Part shown: one piece after another, positions 36,500-48,000 of the stretch
How positions within the stretch are numbered: position 1 is the first letter of the stretch
Layout: each line of letters opens with the position of its first letter
Assembly: GCA_022496805.1 (NCBI GenBank)
Contig: CM040104.1
Span: 7,167,650 to 7,231,649 of the forward strand
Length of the DNA stretch: 64,000 nt
Origin: Pohlia nutans
Lineage: Eukaryota; Streptophyta; Bryopsida; Bryales; Mniaceae
Direction of reading: 5' to 3'
Position numbers and translations under genes: made by a program
Notes under the pieces: generated by a model
Databases searched by the model: none
What the model saw: only the letters and a program-made list of their open reading frames with translations
Told to the model about the DNA's origin: nothing

Positions 36500-37343
36500 T
36501 GCGCAAAATGAAAAGTGCATAGTATGTAATACATTTGTCATTATTGCATCATTAATACTATTAAAAATTATGGAAAATATTTAAAAATATTTAAAATATA
36601 ATTTTTTTATAATATTTGGAATCTTTTGGAATCTTTTCAATATATTTATGACATTTTGAAAATATTCCCGAAATCTTTTTGAAATTTTTTGAGGCATAGT
36701 TTGGAATATTTCCAAAATCTTTTAGAAGCTTTTTGGAATTTTTTTATATATGATACCTTCGAGTAATAGGAGTCAAAAAAATACCCATTACCATATCTTC
36801 AATGAAACATATCAATTAAGGCGTTACCAAATTGATGATATTACAATGTGTAATCGTAACAAATCAATGACATTACACATTTGGATCCAAATTCTATTAT
36901 TTGAATTTTGAAAAATCTTATATCACAAGTTTTGACATTTTTTTATAGAATCATGAAGCCCCTTATATCAAATTACTTTTTAAATAGATGCTAGAATATT
37001 ATGAATGTCAAAAACATCTTAAAATTCGAAGCTGTAACTACACATGTTGAACGCCCTAGTGTGAAAACGCCCCACAATAAGTGCGTATTTCCACTAATTT
37101 CTAATTGTTACTATGAAAATAACAACAAAAGTCGCTTGGTTTCTATTGGTTTTAGCTCTACAACAAAAATTGTGACAGAAAAAATAGAATCCAACAAGTT
37201 TCATAAATTACTAGTTCTCTAAATGTTTTAAAAGCATCAATTTCATAAAAACATGAAAAAAATAGATTAAAAATATATAAATTTTAGATTAATTTTATGA
37301 AAAAAAAGGTCAACAAATTCATCCTATATAAAATGTAGTAATA
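36500..37343. other. AT-rich intergenic DNA, nothing recognised
   Basis: Runs of TTTGGAATCTTTT-type words; no gene. Confidence 0.5.
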
Positions 37344-37347
37344 ATAT

Positions 37348-37470
37348 AAGGCTTTATTCGTTAAAATGAGACAAGTTGAAGTCTCATTTTAATCCCTTCT
37401 ATATTTAGATCATAAAAAGGGTTCATTAAATTGAGACATTTCAATAAATTGAGACTTTTAAATGCCAAAA
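37348..37470 (+). mobile_element. Left terminus and subterminal repeats of the DUF7869-type transposon
   Basis: AAGGCTTTATTCGTTAAAAT followed by TGAGACA, then GAAGTCTCATTTTAAT, GTTCATTAAATTGAGAC and TAAATTGAGAC. The same order of repeats is found at both ends of the 41892-51450 element. Preceded by ATAT as a possible 4-bp duplication. I could not find the matching right end, so this element is truncated or rearranged. Confidence 0.65.
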
Positions 37471-38008
37471 CACATTTGAAATTACTATTTTAAAAAGTAG
37501 AATGACCCCACAATCAATCTTTGAATTATTCCATTTCATTTGAAATCTAGGTAGACTATAGTAAACCGCAAGGTCAACAATTCCAACATTTCTGAAAATT
37601 GAGAGTTGCATGCGACAATAGATGAATTTTATAATATGATCCTGAACTTCAACATGTAAAACATCTTAAACAAAAAATCAAATCAATGTTCTCAATGAAG
37701 TACATTGAAAACGAATAATGAAAATTGAAATATGCTATTAATAGTAATCAGCAATCATTACATTGTCTGACTTTTTTAATAACATTGATAAAGTATATAT
37801 TTCCAAACATTTCAAAACAAGTAAATGCGAAGTCCATTCTTCGCCACACCCTACAACAAAGACAACTTCTATATCTATGAGTTACTCATCCTTCCGCAAT
37901 AGATGCGTCATCTTCGGAGTCAACCGTAAAAGCTTCCACTGATACCTTGATGATGTCAATTTGTGGCTTTGGTATTGCCACCCTCGGATATGAAGTTCGT
38001 TCTCGCAT

Positions 38009-40728
38009 TCATGGCTTCCAAGCCGTTATGATACAGTCCGTGCTAGACCACGTTGGGTTTATTGTTCGATCTTCGCGCCACACGTTCCCTTTTTTCGTGT
38101 CCCATCCATCATATGTTTCCATATTGATGTGTCGTTCTGAAGCAGGCGTCCAATATTGAATTTGGATCATATGGAAATGACCCGGATCCGGCTTGGGCTT
38201 GTTATTGCTCTGGCAAGCCAAAATGGCCTTGGGTCACTGTTAGCAGGACGGACTGCAACAAAATAACCTGCATACGTATCATGATTAACACGGAATGAAG
38301 CGCGTGGACGATCACGTTTACGTCCAACAAAGGGTGCATCCTCTGCTTGCACTGTGCCATCCCTCCGCCTGCGATCTGCCTCATCATGAACGATCCTCGA
38401 AGCCGGCCAAAATCCCTGTAGTAAGCCTTCACATGGCTTGAGTGCTGCATCGAGAGGAGTTCAAACACCTTTCCAATATTCTTTTAAAGCATCATTCTTC
38501 CGCCTGAATTCTCCAGAGAGATCATCGTCTGCCATTCCGTTCCAGTGTGCAATAAAACCGTTCAACCCTCTCTTAATCTCATCAAGTGAACGCATCTTCT
38601 AGGGAACTAGAGGTAGGGGATCACCGTTTGGAACTTTTGGTCGTCCGTCTTCAGTCTCAGACCACAAGCAAATCCCGTTGCCATGCTCTGGCAACCAATT
38701 TTTGTCCGTACACAAATTCTTGTACTCCATCAGAGGCCACCCACTGGAATCCATATAGAACTTGAATTGCTGGGACCTAGAATAACCTGATAATAAATCT
38801 CCGCTTGAGCCTAAATAACCATCAACAAATCGCTTGAAATCAGGAACCTCCTCAATAAAATGTGGAATCACAGGGTGTGCTTTACAATCCATGAAAGATT
38901 TCATGAGTCTTGGAACTGTCGGATAGTTATTTGTCTTCAACTTCAAGCTCCATCGGCCGAACATGGCATCTATGTCTTCGTGCGTGTGTCCAACTATGAG
39001 GAAGTTGATGTGCACTTCGCGGAAAATGCCTTTGTATACAAGGAGTGAACAAAAGGCAAAAACTCATCTATTCTTATTGTCACCTGAAGCATTATCCAGC
39101 TGCAAGACCAATATAGGGGGCAAAGATTGAGCTGGGACCAATACCTCTGGTAGAGGAAGAAGGGAGTCCAAGCAAGTATCCCAACTCTGCAGAACCGCCT
39201 TGGTTAATGTAGATTGCGTATTTTCCTCCGAAAACAGCTGACGAGAGGAATTCTTTAGTGGTTCTTCAAGATCACGGAGAAGCTTTGCGATGGACCCAAT
39301 GGTATGGTTGGAATTTGTTGGGAAGATTTCAAGGCCATAGTACGCATATCGAACATCTCCATGACCATGAGCAATCATTCCCGTAACTGCAACGGGCATT
39401 TTCATGAAAGAATCTGTAGCTTTGGTCTTGTGAGAAAAGTGTGGGGACGCGGTCTTGGAGTGATCTATTTTATCATGGATGATGGTTAGCATCTTGTGAG
39501 GAAAGTCTTTGGAAAGGATCCGATTAAAATAGTATAGTTCCCTATGTGCCCTTTGGCCCGTGAGGTGGATTTCCAAAGCCTGGGACCACTTCTCTTGTGC
39601 ATATGATAGGGGAGTGCATGCGCTCCGCAATTGCCTATATTTATCACACGAGCCACATCGAGCAAAACTATCTCCACGAGCTTTTGGAGCGAATTCTGGG
39701 AAAGAAGCACGCCGAATGTTGCTCAAGCCACTTGAAGAAATTGGCTGCAAATTGAATGCTGCATTTTCCTCATTGATATGTGTTAACTGGTCACTCCAAC
39801 AAAATGCAGACGGTAAAAGCATTGTAGGGACCTTTTCGCCGAATTCGAGCGTTCTCGTTTTGTGAGGTATTTTGTCAGCATCAGAAACTATTAGCGTTCG
39901 AAGTGTGGCAGTAGCTTGGATTGTATGTAGCCGTGGTTTTTTCAACCCCACATTCCCATGCACCTCAGCTTGCTTCCCACATTTGGCCATATCTTTGTAT
40001 CTATAGAAGGTAGCTTTAGAAATCCCGTGAATGGTCCACCAGGCAGTGGGACAAACTTCCCTACCTTTCAAGGTTATCCACTCCTTGCCAGCGAGATCCT
40101 TGTGGATCTGCCTATGCACTTCAAGAAGACACTTCTTCCGAGCATATATCCCATCGTTCACATGCAGTTGAGTGCGAATGGCTTGAATCTGCCCTCGTGG
40201 AAAGGGTTGCAAGCAATTCCTCTCACAACATGTTTGAGTGGAGAATGCAGTGATTGTTTTAGGAGCAAGGAGAGCCTCTTTCTTAAGAGGGACGGCAGTC
40301 TCCACTCTTCCACGGAAGCTTTCATAGGAACGTACGCCTTTACGACCTCTACAATTAAAAGCTTTCATGGCCACGTTGTACACATGGGTCTGGTCATGGT
40401 CATAGAGACTAATACCATCTAGGAAAACTTGTTTTATGTCCCAGGAGTGAAATAACCACATCCATCTGGACGGAACTTCTTCTTCGTATAATGACTCCGC
40501 AATTTGAACGGCAACTCGATCATCGCCAAAAGGCTTGCCGTCGTGATCAACCACGACAGCCGGATTCACATTTTGGCATAATGCTTTGGCAACATCCACA
40601 CCCTCATTGTTGCGTAGAGTGTCTGCTTTGAAGTACCATTTTGAGCGAGGAATCCCGTCGCAAACAGCGACATCAGGAGCTAATATAGGTACAGGCTTGG
40701 CAAATTCTTCAGGCCCATGCGTATCCAT
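38009..40728 (-). pseudogene. DUF7869-like putative transposase with HTHEDID motif, decayed
   Basis: One frame from ATG 40728 gives 554 codons, then an in-frame TGA (39064-39066) between DNKNR and VFAFCSLL where the family has an aromatic residue as I recall; the frame then continues through HINFLIVGHTHEDID to TAG at 38599, through KMRSLDE to TGA near 38468, and after a one-base deletion near 38190 to TGA at 38009. Features: Cys pairs TCCERNC and CGSCDKY, acidic motifs IIHDKIDHSK (about residue 417), LQLDNASGDNKNR and HTHEDID, spaced like a DDE/D RNase H-fold catalytic set, and a C-terminal DPGH..YWTPAS..GWDTK..GN domain also present at 50150-50727. Transposase function is inferred from the motifs and its position inside terminal repeats. 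Three stops and one frameshift make it inactive. Confidence 0.75.
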
Positions 40729-40969
40729 TCTGCAAGAAGATCAACCCCAATCAATACATGTATTTGAAAAAAATAGTGCGGAAACCTCACTGATACGAAG
40801 AAATTCAAATCCCACACGACGTAATTGACATATCACTGAAAACACTCTAACAGCTATCATGGAGTCAACGATACTATATAATCCCCTAATGTATTGACGA
40901 TAGAGAAGATTCGATTTTAGATTTCACCAAATAATAAAAACATGATCAGGGGTCTGCCACCCACAACAT

Positions 40970-41495
40970 GGAAGGGTATCGTCGACCCGACAATAACTTG
41001 GTCTCCAAGCTATCGTCGACCCGATGATAACTTTGTGTGTTCCATCAATTCTATTGAACGCAAATAGTTATCGTCGACACGACGATAACTCTGAGGCCGT
41101 CGACCATTTTATGATGCCCAACACGTTATCGTTGGGTCGACGATAACTTTGAATCTATCGTAAGCATGATGACAAGCTCAAGGTTATCGTCGACCCGACG
41201 ATAACTTGTTGCACACCATTTAAATGACTGTGACATGAGAGTTATCGTCGATCCGACGATAACATTGACCTTCCTATCGAATATGTATCACGCTCAATGC
41301 TATCGTCGGATCGACGATAACTCCCATGTCACAGTCAATATGAAGATTCGCTCAATGTTATCGTCGACCCAACGATAACTCTGAGCGTGTCGTCATCGTG
41401 AGGGTGAGCTCTATGTTATCGTCGACCCGACGATAACTTTGAGCGAATCTTCATATGGACTGTGACCTTTGAGTTATCGTCGACCTGACGATACC
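40970..41495. repeat. Array of ten palindromes, about 58-bp period, upstream of the putative transposase
   Basis: Consensus TATCGTCGACCCGACGATA with 9-bp arms and a 3-bp centre, starting near 40975, 41011, 41069, 41128, 41183, 41241, 41301, 41358, 41416 and 41473. Spacers are about 35 bp and are themselves partly repeated in both orientations (ACTGTGACATG with CATGTCACAGT; GAAGATTCGCTCAATG with TTGAGCGAATCTTC). The array lies 240-770 bp before the ATG at 40728, where a promoter or a subterminal transposase-binding region would be. Confidence 0.9.
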
Positions 41496-41887
41496 ACGCA
41501 TAAAATTTAGAATACGTTCCGCCATTTCCGGCATGAATATCGGACCGTGGAGAATTCACTAATTTGTTGTTCGCCATCGGATACTCTGACTGAATACTCC
41601 AACCATTGTAGTATAGTTTTTACATAAATCATTTCTTCAAACTCCCAGGAAGTTCTCTCATGGAAGACTCAAAAGGTTTCAAGTTGTGGCTAAAGCTATA
41701 CATAATTAAATTAAGACTATGCAAAGTTAAATGGTATCAATTTGACATTTAGACAATTTAATTTCACTATTACTCCAACCATAAAATGAGTTGACAATTA
41801 ATTGCTTACAAACTTAATGCGACTAGAGTACTAGCCACCTATGAAAACAAATGGATAAGCAATTCCTAAACCACGACACACTACTAT
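41496..41887. other. Spacer between the palindrome array and the 9.56-kb transposon
   Basis: AT-rich, no gene. A right end for the element starting at 37348 would be expected here but none is recognisable. Confidence 0.5.
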
Positions 41888-42551
41888 GTACAAGGCAATA
41901 TTCATTAAAATGACACAAAATGGTCATTTTGAGACTCCCATCCCTCTATTGTGGGCTTATTTCCAAAGATAGTTGTTGAAGCCAAAGATAAATAAAGGCC
42001 GAATGAGATTGATTGATGAAATAAGAGAAGGTGTAGTTACTTTGAGCTTATTGCAATCAAGGATAAACAAATAAATTTAATGTTCATTAAATTGAGACAA
42101 ATTGCATATTTTGAGACTTTCACACATCAAACCACATCAAATCTAGTCATGGATGGGTAAGAGAAGTGGGCGTTCAAAAACAAGAACGAATAAAAACAAA
42201 GAGGGCGCCACAATTAAACACATTTGTGGAAATGAGAAGTCCGCACGTATTATTTAATATATGGCAACGTGGGAATGTACAAAACCGTGCTCATGTACAC
42301 AAGTATAACGTGTGCTCGAGTATACAAGTATGACTAGTAGTAGATCATGATACAGTTATAGACATGAGATATTCGAATATTCCCTTGGCAGTAAAGGTTT
42401 CCAAGAACAACAGAGGGTAGTACACAAGAACAACCATACGCTATGAGGATAACAAATGTTTAAGGGATTTTATAAAGAATGCTAATATCTATAGTAACAC
42501 AACAGTAAGTGACGCACTACTACTACTACGCGGAACACATGACCCACTTAT

Positions 42552-43448
42552 CTAGCCATTGTGGCCTGTACTATGACGACTCTTCGCAGCCTCCAACGCT
42601 TTCACCTTTAACAGGCCTCGAAGGATATCGTTGCGTCGAGAAAGCTTCGGGGATCCACTTCGGGAAGGCATTGCACCGGGAAGGTTCAGCAAGCGAGCCA
42701 AGTTTACATCAGAATGGCCCCTGAAAGGGCGCGGTGGAATCTCGGAAGTTGAGAGTGATCTGGTAGGCCGAGGAGCCTTCACTCGGTTCGTGGAGCGAAG
42801 GTTCGGGCACGCGACGCCCATGGATCTTGAGTCCTCGGGCCGACGATCATCACGCACAATTCGACGACCGGGGACCGGACCCGCTGAGCCGGAAGAGCCG
42901 CCCCTCCGAGGCGGAGCCGGGCTAAGCAAATTATCTTCGATCCGAGGAAACTGAGCAGGTTTCAAGGAACGCAAAGGGGCCGGGCGCTTGCGACCCCCGC
43001 CCGATGGGGCCGGATGCGCTTCTGCAGGTGCAGAAGAACGCACCGGCGAAGCACCGCCATCCTCGACGCGAGGAATCACAGCGTCATCGCCACAGTCTCC
43101 GTACAATTTCCTCTGCGGGGTGGACTTGGTACGCGGAGTTGGCGAATGAGAGCGATCTCGGACCGGCGTGGAGGTTGAACGCTTCAGCGGCGAAGGGGAG
43201 CAGACGGGGGTCTTAGCGGAACCTCGACTGGGAGGGCTATCGACGACGCCATCATCCACACTCCCCTTGGAGAAATCGATAGCGGCAGATGCAGCGTCCG
43301 TGGCCGAGCAGAGGACGTAGGGCTTTGAATACCCGGAGGGACCGCAGCTACCTCCAGCAGACTCCGAGGCGGGGGCGTCAGAACCCGACAGCAGACTCCT
43401 TGTCAGGGGCTGCGCGGCGGGCAGCGAGTACACCGGGAAAACGCCAAC
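42552..43448 (-). CDS. Ser/Pro/Arg-rich ORF of the transposon module, 298 codons plus stop
   Basis: Open from an acceptor-like TTGGTTCTCAG before 43448 to the stop at 42552, phase 0. The protein is disordered-looking: repeated SP and TP pairs (RSHSPTPRTKSTPQRK), basic clusters and two palindrome-encoded IPRVEDGG and FPRIEDN peptides. It may be the last exon of a longer gene; a small upstream exon (MLDSLLVMSAALDPC, near 43570) is possible. Function unknown; no enzymatic motif seen. Nothing breaks the frame. Confidence 0.5.
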   Translation of the reverse strand, partial: VGVFPVYSLPAAQPLTRSLLSGSDAPASESAGGSCGPSGYSKPYVLCSATDAASAAIDFSKGSVDDGVVDSPPSRGSAKTPVCSPSPLKRSTSTPVRDRSHSPTPRTKSTPQRKLYGDCGDDAVIPRVEDGGASPVRSSAPAEAHPAPSGGGRKRPAPLRSLKPAQFPRIEDNLLSPAPPRRGGSSGSAGPVPGRRIVRDDRRPEDSRSMGVACPNLRSTNRVKAPRPTRSLSTSEIPPRPFRGHSDVNLARLLNLPGAMPSRSGSPKLSRRNDILRGLLKVKALEAAKSRHSTGHNG

Positions 43449-43727
43449 CTGAGAACCAAACAGGATTAGAAACGAGGCATGAAACGAACCAATACAACGA
43501 CAGGTGGTCCCACACCCGATCCGCGATGCAAGGATCTAGAGCAGCGGACATGACCAGAAGAGAATCTAACATACAAGCCTAGCTCCCGAGAACACACGGA
43601 GCATTTACAAATTCCGATATACACATTTAATGATACAAAAAGTGGAAGTATAGAATTAATAATACAAAATGAAATTACAGTTCGACACTCAGACAACGTC
43701 ACTTTCAAAAACTACGGCGGCCCGGAA

Positions 43728-44628
43728 CTAACGAATCCCCGGAAAATCGTGAGAACAGCCGTAGGCGGCGCTGGACAGTGCGAGCCCACGAGCGATATGG
43801 GAATAGAGCGGATCGGACGGCTGCAGGGGACCACGCCCGATCCGATTTCGCTCGACATACTGTCGGAGATGGCCCGGAGCACAAGAAGAGTGCAGCTGAC
43901 GAAGCCACGGAGCGAGGGTCCCCATGAGGACGTCGTCACGACGCTGTGAACGAGACCAGGACTCTAGGAATATGGCGTTACCGGTCTCATTGCACACACT
44001 CTTCTTGGGGGAATCGTCTATGAGAAGGGTGTTGTCCTTGTGGAAGGAGGCAGCCCCACTGGAATTGGAGAACACCCGTTTGGCGAGGTCCTTGAAGAAG
44101 ATCTCCTTGGTGCCAGACAGATCCATAAGGTACCTCCCGCGAGAGATTTGAACCTTGGTGCAGAACTCCTGCCCCATGATCTCGAAGGGTTGATTGACGC
44201 CCTCGAAGAGGAAGCCTGCGATGAGCTCGACGGTGGACCTCCTCATCGAGCTCCAGACGACGACACGATCGGCGACCTCAGCGACCACGGCGAGGAAATC
44301 GGCCAGACGAGGACGATTGTAGACGTGCTTAGGTCCAAGCAAGGTGGGATTCGAAGAGGAGAAGGCGTGCCAGTCGACAGGGTTGACCCATGCATTCTTT
44401 GGGAGTTGGGACTTATCGACGCACTGGCAGAGAATGCCGTTCAAGTCAAGCACGAGATTCAACCACTTGCCCCGCGGCTGGGACTCTAAAGACGAAACAG
44501 TCCGTGGCAGAGCGACTTCGCTAGACGGCGACACGACCTGATCAAAGCAAACACAGAACAAGTGGAGTTACCTGATCGAACGCAGAAGCAGAAACAGGAG
44601 TGCCAGAGAGTGGGGTAAAGCATTTCAT
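43728..44628 (-). CDS. FCP1/NIF-type HAD phosphatase-like protein in the transposon
   Basis: Main exon 44477-43728 encodes LNLVLDLNGILCQC (HAD motif I), RPRLADFLAVVAEVADRVVV, VWSSMRR (motif II), a KEIFFKDL lysine region and LLIDDSPKKS (motif III), then PWLRQL as in FCP1-like proteins. Motif I reads DLNG instead of DxDxT: the nucleophilic Asp remains but the second Asp is Asn, so phosphatase activity is doubtful. A small first exon MKCFTPLSGTPVSASAFDQ (44628-44572) splices in phase via GTAACT to TCCCAG at 44478 (94-bp intron), giving 268 aa; a start at an internal codon is possible. No stops or frameshifts, unlike its module neighbour. A role acting on phosphorylated nuclear proteins would fit the family but is speculative. 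Confidence 0.7.
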
Positions 44629-45097
44629 CCCACTAAGTGACTGTAGGACACCTCCAACAAGTGATGGTTTCAGGGGCAGCGGACGGTGCACACTTCTAAG
44701 CAATTTCGGCTGGGACGAAAAGACATGGACAATGGAAAGACATTAGGCAAGGATTTGCAAAAATGTAGTGCCTTATATATTAAATTTACATAGTGAATAA
44801 TATACAATCATCCGGTCGTTTAAAATCTCGCCCAGGGGGCAGCTATGCACGCATCCAAAAACTACATCCGAAATCCGTGAATCTACACTATTCTACAGGA
44901 GGCTGTCACAGCGGGGTGGGTCGACAACGCCACACAATCACAGACGAGGCACCCCCTCCTGTCAACCAGAATGAATAGAAATAAGAGTCTACGTACAGGA
45001 AATGACAGATTGATGGAGGCAACAAAACACTTCCATCAAGCGACATCCTGGCGACTCATAAATATTCATAAGGGTCAGAATGGTCAGGAGAGTGTAC

Positions 45098-48000
45098 CTG
45101 AACTGCTTGATCAGGTGGTGCGCTGTCGACGATATCATCCGCGGGAACGTCCGGTGCCAATTCATGCTGCTCCTGAAGTGGCTCATCTTCGTAGTCCACC
45201 AGCTCTTTGTTCTCGGTCTCAAGGGGACAGTGTTCGTCTGCTGCGAAGACGGGAGGGGGAGTTGAGTGAACAACATCACAAAGAGCCTCGGTCTCAGGTG
45301 GAGGAGCGGGGCAGGCCTCCTCTGGGATTGGAGGAGGATGCCCAGAATTATCCTCGCCTCGAGGATGTTGCTGCTCGTCTTGCGGCTGAGCGTTGGGGCA
45401 GGAGGACTGGGGGGCTTCCGCCTGACCTTGGTCTTCAAGGTCCCGAGGGGGAGCGGTATCAGGAGAAGCAGGACGGGGCGCATCACATGCCATCGCAGCA
45501 GGAGCAACGGAGGAGTGAGACATATCCTCGGATCGAGGATCCTCAGGCGCATCGTAGCTGGGAAGGTGCAGGCCCGACCCCTCAGAAGTGGCCATGAGGG
45601 CCGCTGCCGCATTGGAAGGTTCAACAACTGGAGCAGATGAACCCGTTAGCATGGCCCTCAACTCCGCCATGTCCCTTAAGGATTTCTCTTGAGATTCTCT
45701 CAACCGCTGAATCTCAGCAAGTAGTGCGTCCTCCACCTCCTTCTTGTGCTTCCTCTTCTGCTCCTTCTCTTCCCAGAACATGACCTCGTTCGCACGGCAC
45801 TTGTTGAGGATATTATCTTTATCGCAGGAGGACGCATCCTCACCGTCACGTATCGCACGCAACTCCTTGAGTTTTAATGCGACACCCTCGTTTGTTTTGA
45901 GGGACGGAGGGGGGGTGATACTCGCGGGTTTTGTCGCGGGAGTAGATGCGGCTACTGTCGCGGGATTGTCTTCGGTGTCGCTGAGCTTGAGGATTTCAGC
46001 GGTAACAGGTATGGCAGTGACGCCCTTTCCCTTATCACGCACCCGTCGAGGAGGAAGAACGTCTGAACTGGACGGCGCGACTGGTTTCTGCGACTCATTA
46101 GGAGGGGACGGATTTGGAGAACCCTGGACGGGGCGGCTATCCTCGACTCGAGGATCCGGTGGCACAACTGATATCTGCATCTCCTCAAGAGGAGGAGGAG
46201 GTGAACCCTGGACGGGGCGGCTTTCCTCGACTCGAGGATCCAGTGGTGCAACTGATATCAGCATCTCCTCAGGAGGAGGACGAGGAGGAGGTGAACCCTG
46301 GACGGGACGGCTATCCTCGACTCGAGGATCCGGCGGCGCAGATTGGCCAAGTGCTGGAGTCTCCGGATCACGATAGTCCGAATCGTCAGAATCATCCGAC
46401 AAATCATCGCTCGACAAGCTTAACGAATCATCTGCTCCAATGTCTTGGGGTTCAGGAAGCTGAGACCCGTACTGGTCATAGTGCTCCTCTCCCTCCTCGC
46501 CACGATCCTCCGCACTACGGTCCTCCTCCTCACGCTCGTCCTCCTCCGAAAGGGGTTCCACATCCCTATGTGCCTCTCCAGAGGGAGTTGCCTCAGCGTC
46601 GTTCGTGCGCAGGATTACAGGATTAATGTAATTACCCATGTACGGGGAATTCCCGAAGAGGAAATCCTTCATGTTGAGGCTATCTGCCTTCTTCCCCAGC
46701 CTCTCGAGCTTCTTTATCCCCACATTGCTGGCGATCCCGTAGTAGTTCAACCCGTACATCTGCATCAGCAAGCGGACGTGCAAGATTCAGTAAGAGCAGC
46801 AGAGACCCCTAACTAGGTGAGCTTCGGCCAATTATCCTCGAGTCGAAGATAGAGGAGAAGTGAAAATCACCAAGGTTAGTGGGGAATACTACACATACAA
46901 AATGACAAGGACACACCAGAAGCCACAGAATGACAGCAGCAAATGAAGACAGTGACTATCTTCGATTCGAAGATAACAGTAGTCCACAAACTGCGCCGCA
47001 AATGGAATGGGAAGTATACCTTTGCAGCCAGCATGCATTTGGCACCCGTGTAGATGCCGAAAAAGTTCTCCCCCGGAGTTGCAAAGTTCTGGAGGACCTC
47101 CAAGTAGAACTCCATCCGCAGCTCGCTGGAGTAAAATCTCCACTTCGCCTCGTGGTTCTTCGAGGGATCATTGTAGTATGAGATGGGGCTGGCGGAGTAC
47201 TCTTTCTTGACAAGTCCAGGAATGTATTCCGGGACACCCCGCTTGAACATGAAGTGCAGCATGACGTCGGAGGCTGTTTGCCGATTGGAAACGTCATTGA
47301 GCCGTTCTGCCTTGCACGGCTTGCAGACGGACGACTCGTATTCGTAGTCAGGGAAGTACATCTTGATGAACGTAGACGCCGTTGCGTCATCAAGAGTAGA
47401 CGCCGTTATCCAGAGCCACACTTTGGGCTGTGTCATAGGCGGGTCCTTGAGCTCAAGGAGCTTCGTGAGGAAAGGGAAAAGCGGAGCCGGAGCGGTAGGG
47501 TTCTCGGATGCTTTGTGCTTCGGAGCCTCCCGGAGATCCGCAATCCCGAAGCTCATGCCGTTGCGAGGGTTCTACTTCCACTTCGAATTCATGATGAACG
47601 CCATGGACGGTCCGTCATGGGCCCGAAGCTGAATCCTGCCTGCATGCTCTTGGAAGCGGCACTTGTGCGACATGAACGACTTGAACATGTCATTGAGCTC
47701 TTGGAATTTCTCCGTCATGTCGCTCAGTCGCTTGTTCATGGCCTCGTTGGTCAGGCGCCTCTTAAAGAAGTCTCCCGACGGAGTGGAGAGGAGGAAGTCA
47801 AACGTCGCCGTGGAGAACCGGTAAGTCTTCTTCCAGGACTTCCAGCTCGCCTTGTCCACAGACCCGTCGGGTTTAAAGAAATTGAGGGTCTTGTTGATAT
47901 TCATCAACTCCTCAAGAATGATCTTCTTGCGCTTGCGGCGCTCCACCCAATCAGTCCCGCTGTAGTGACCCACGACGTATGATCTCGTCTTCATTACTCA

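Noticed and set aside
38599..39066. Selenocysteine or stop-codon readthrough to explain TGA and TAG inside the putative transposase
   Set aside because: No supporting RNA element is visible, and the same gene also has a frameshift, so ordinary decay is simpler.
40970..41495. CRISPR-like array (about 23-bp palindromic repeat, about 35-bp spacers)
   Set aside because: The setting is a plant-type transposon, spacers are partly inverted copies of one another rather than unique, there is no leader and there are no cas genes. A binding-site array fits better.
44538..44571. 34-bp intron in the FCP1-like gene (GTAACT to ATCAG)
   Set aside because: Too short for plant splicing; the 94-bp alternative ending at TCCCAG (44478) keeps the frame.
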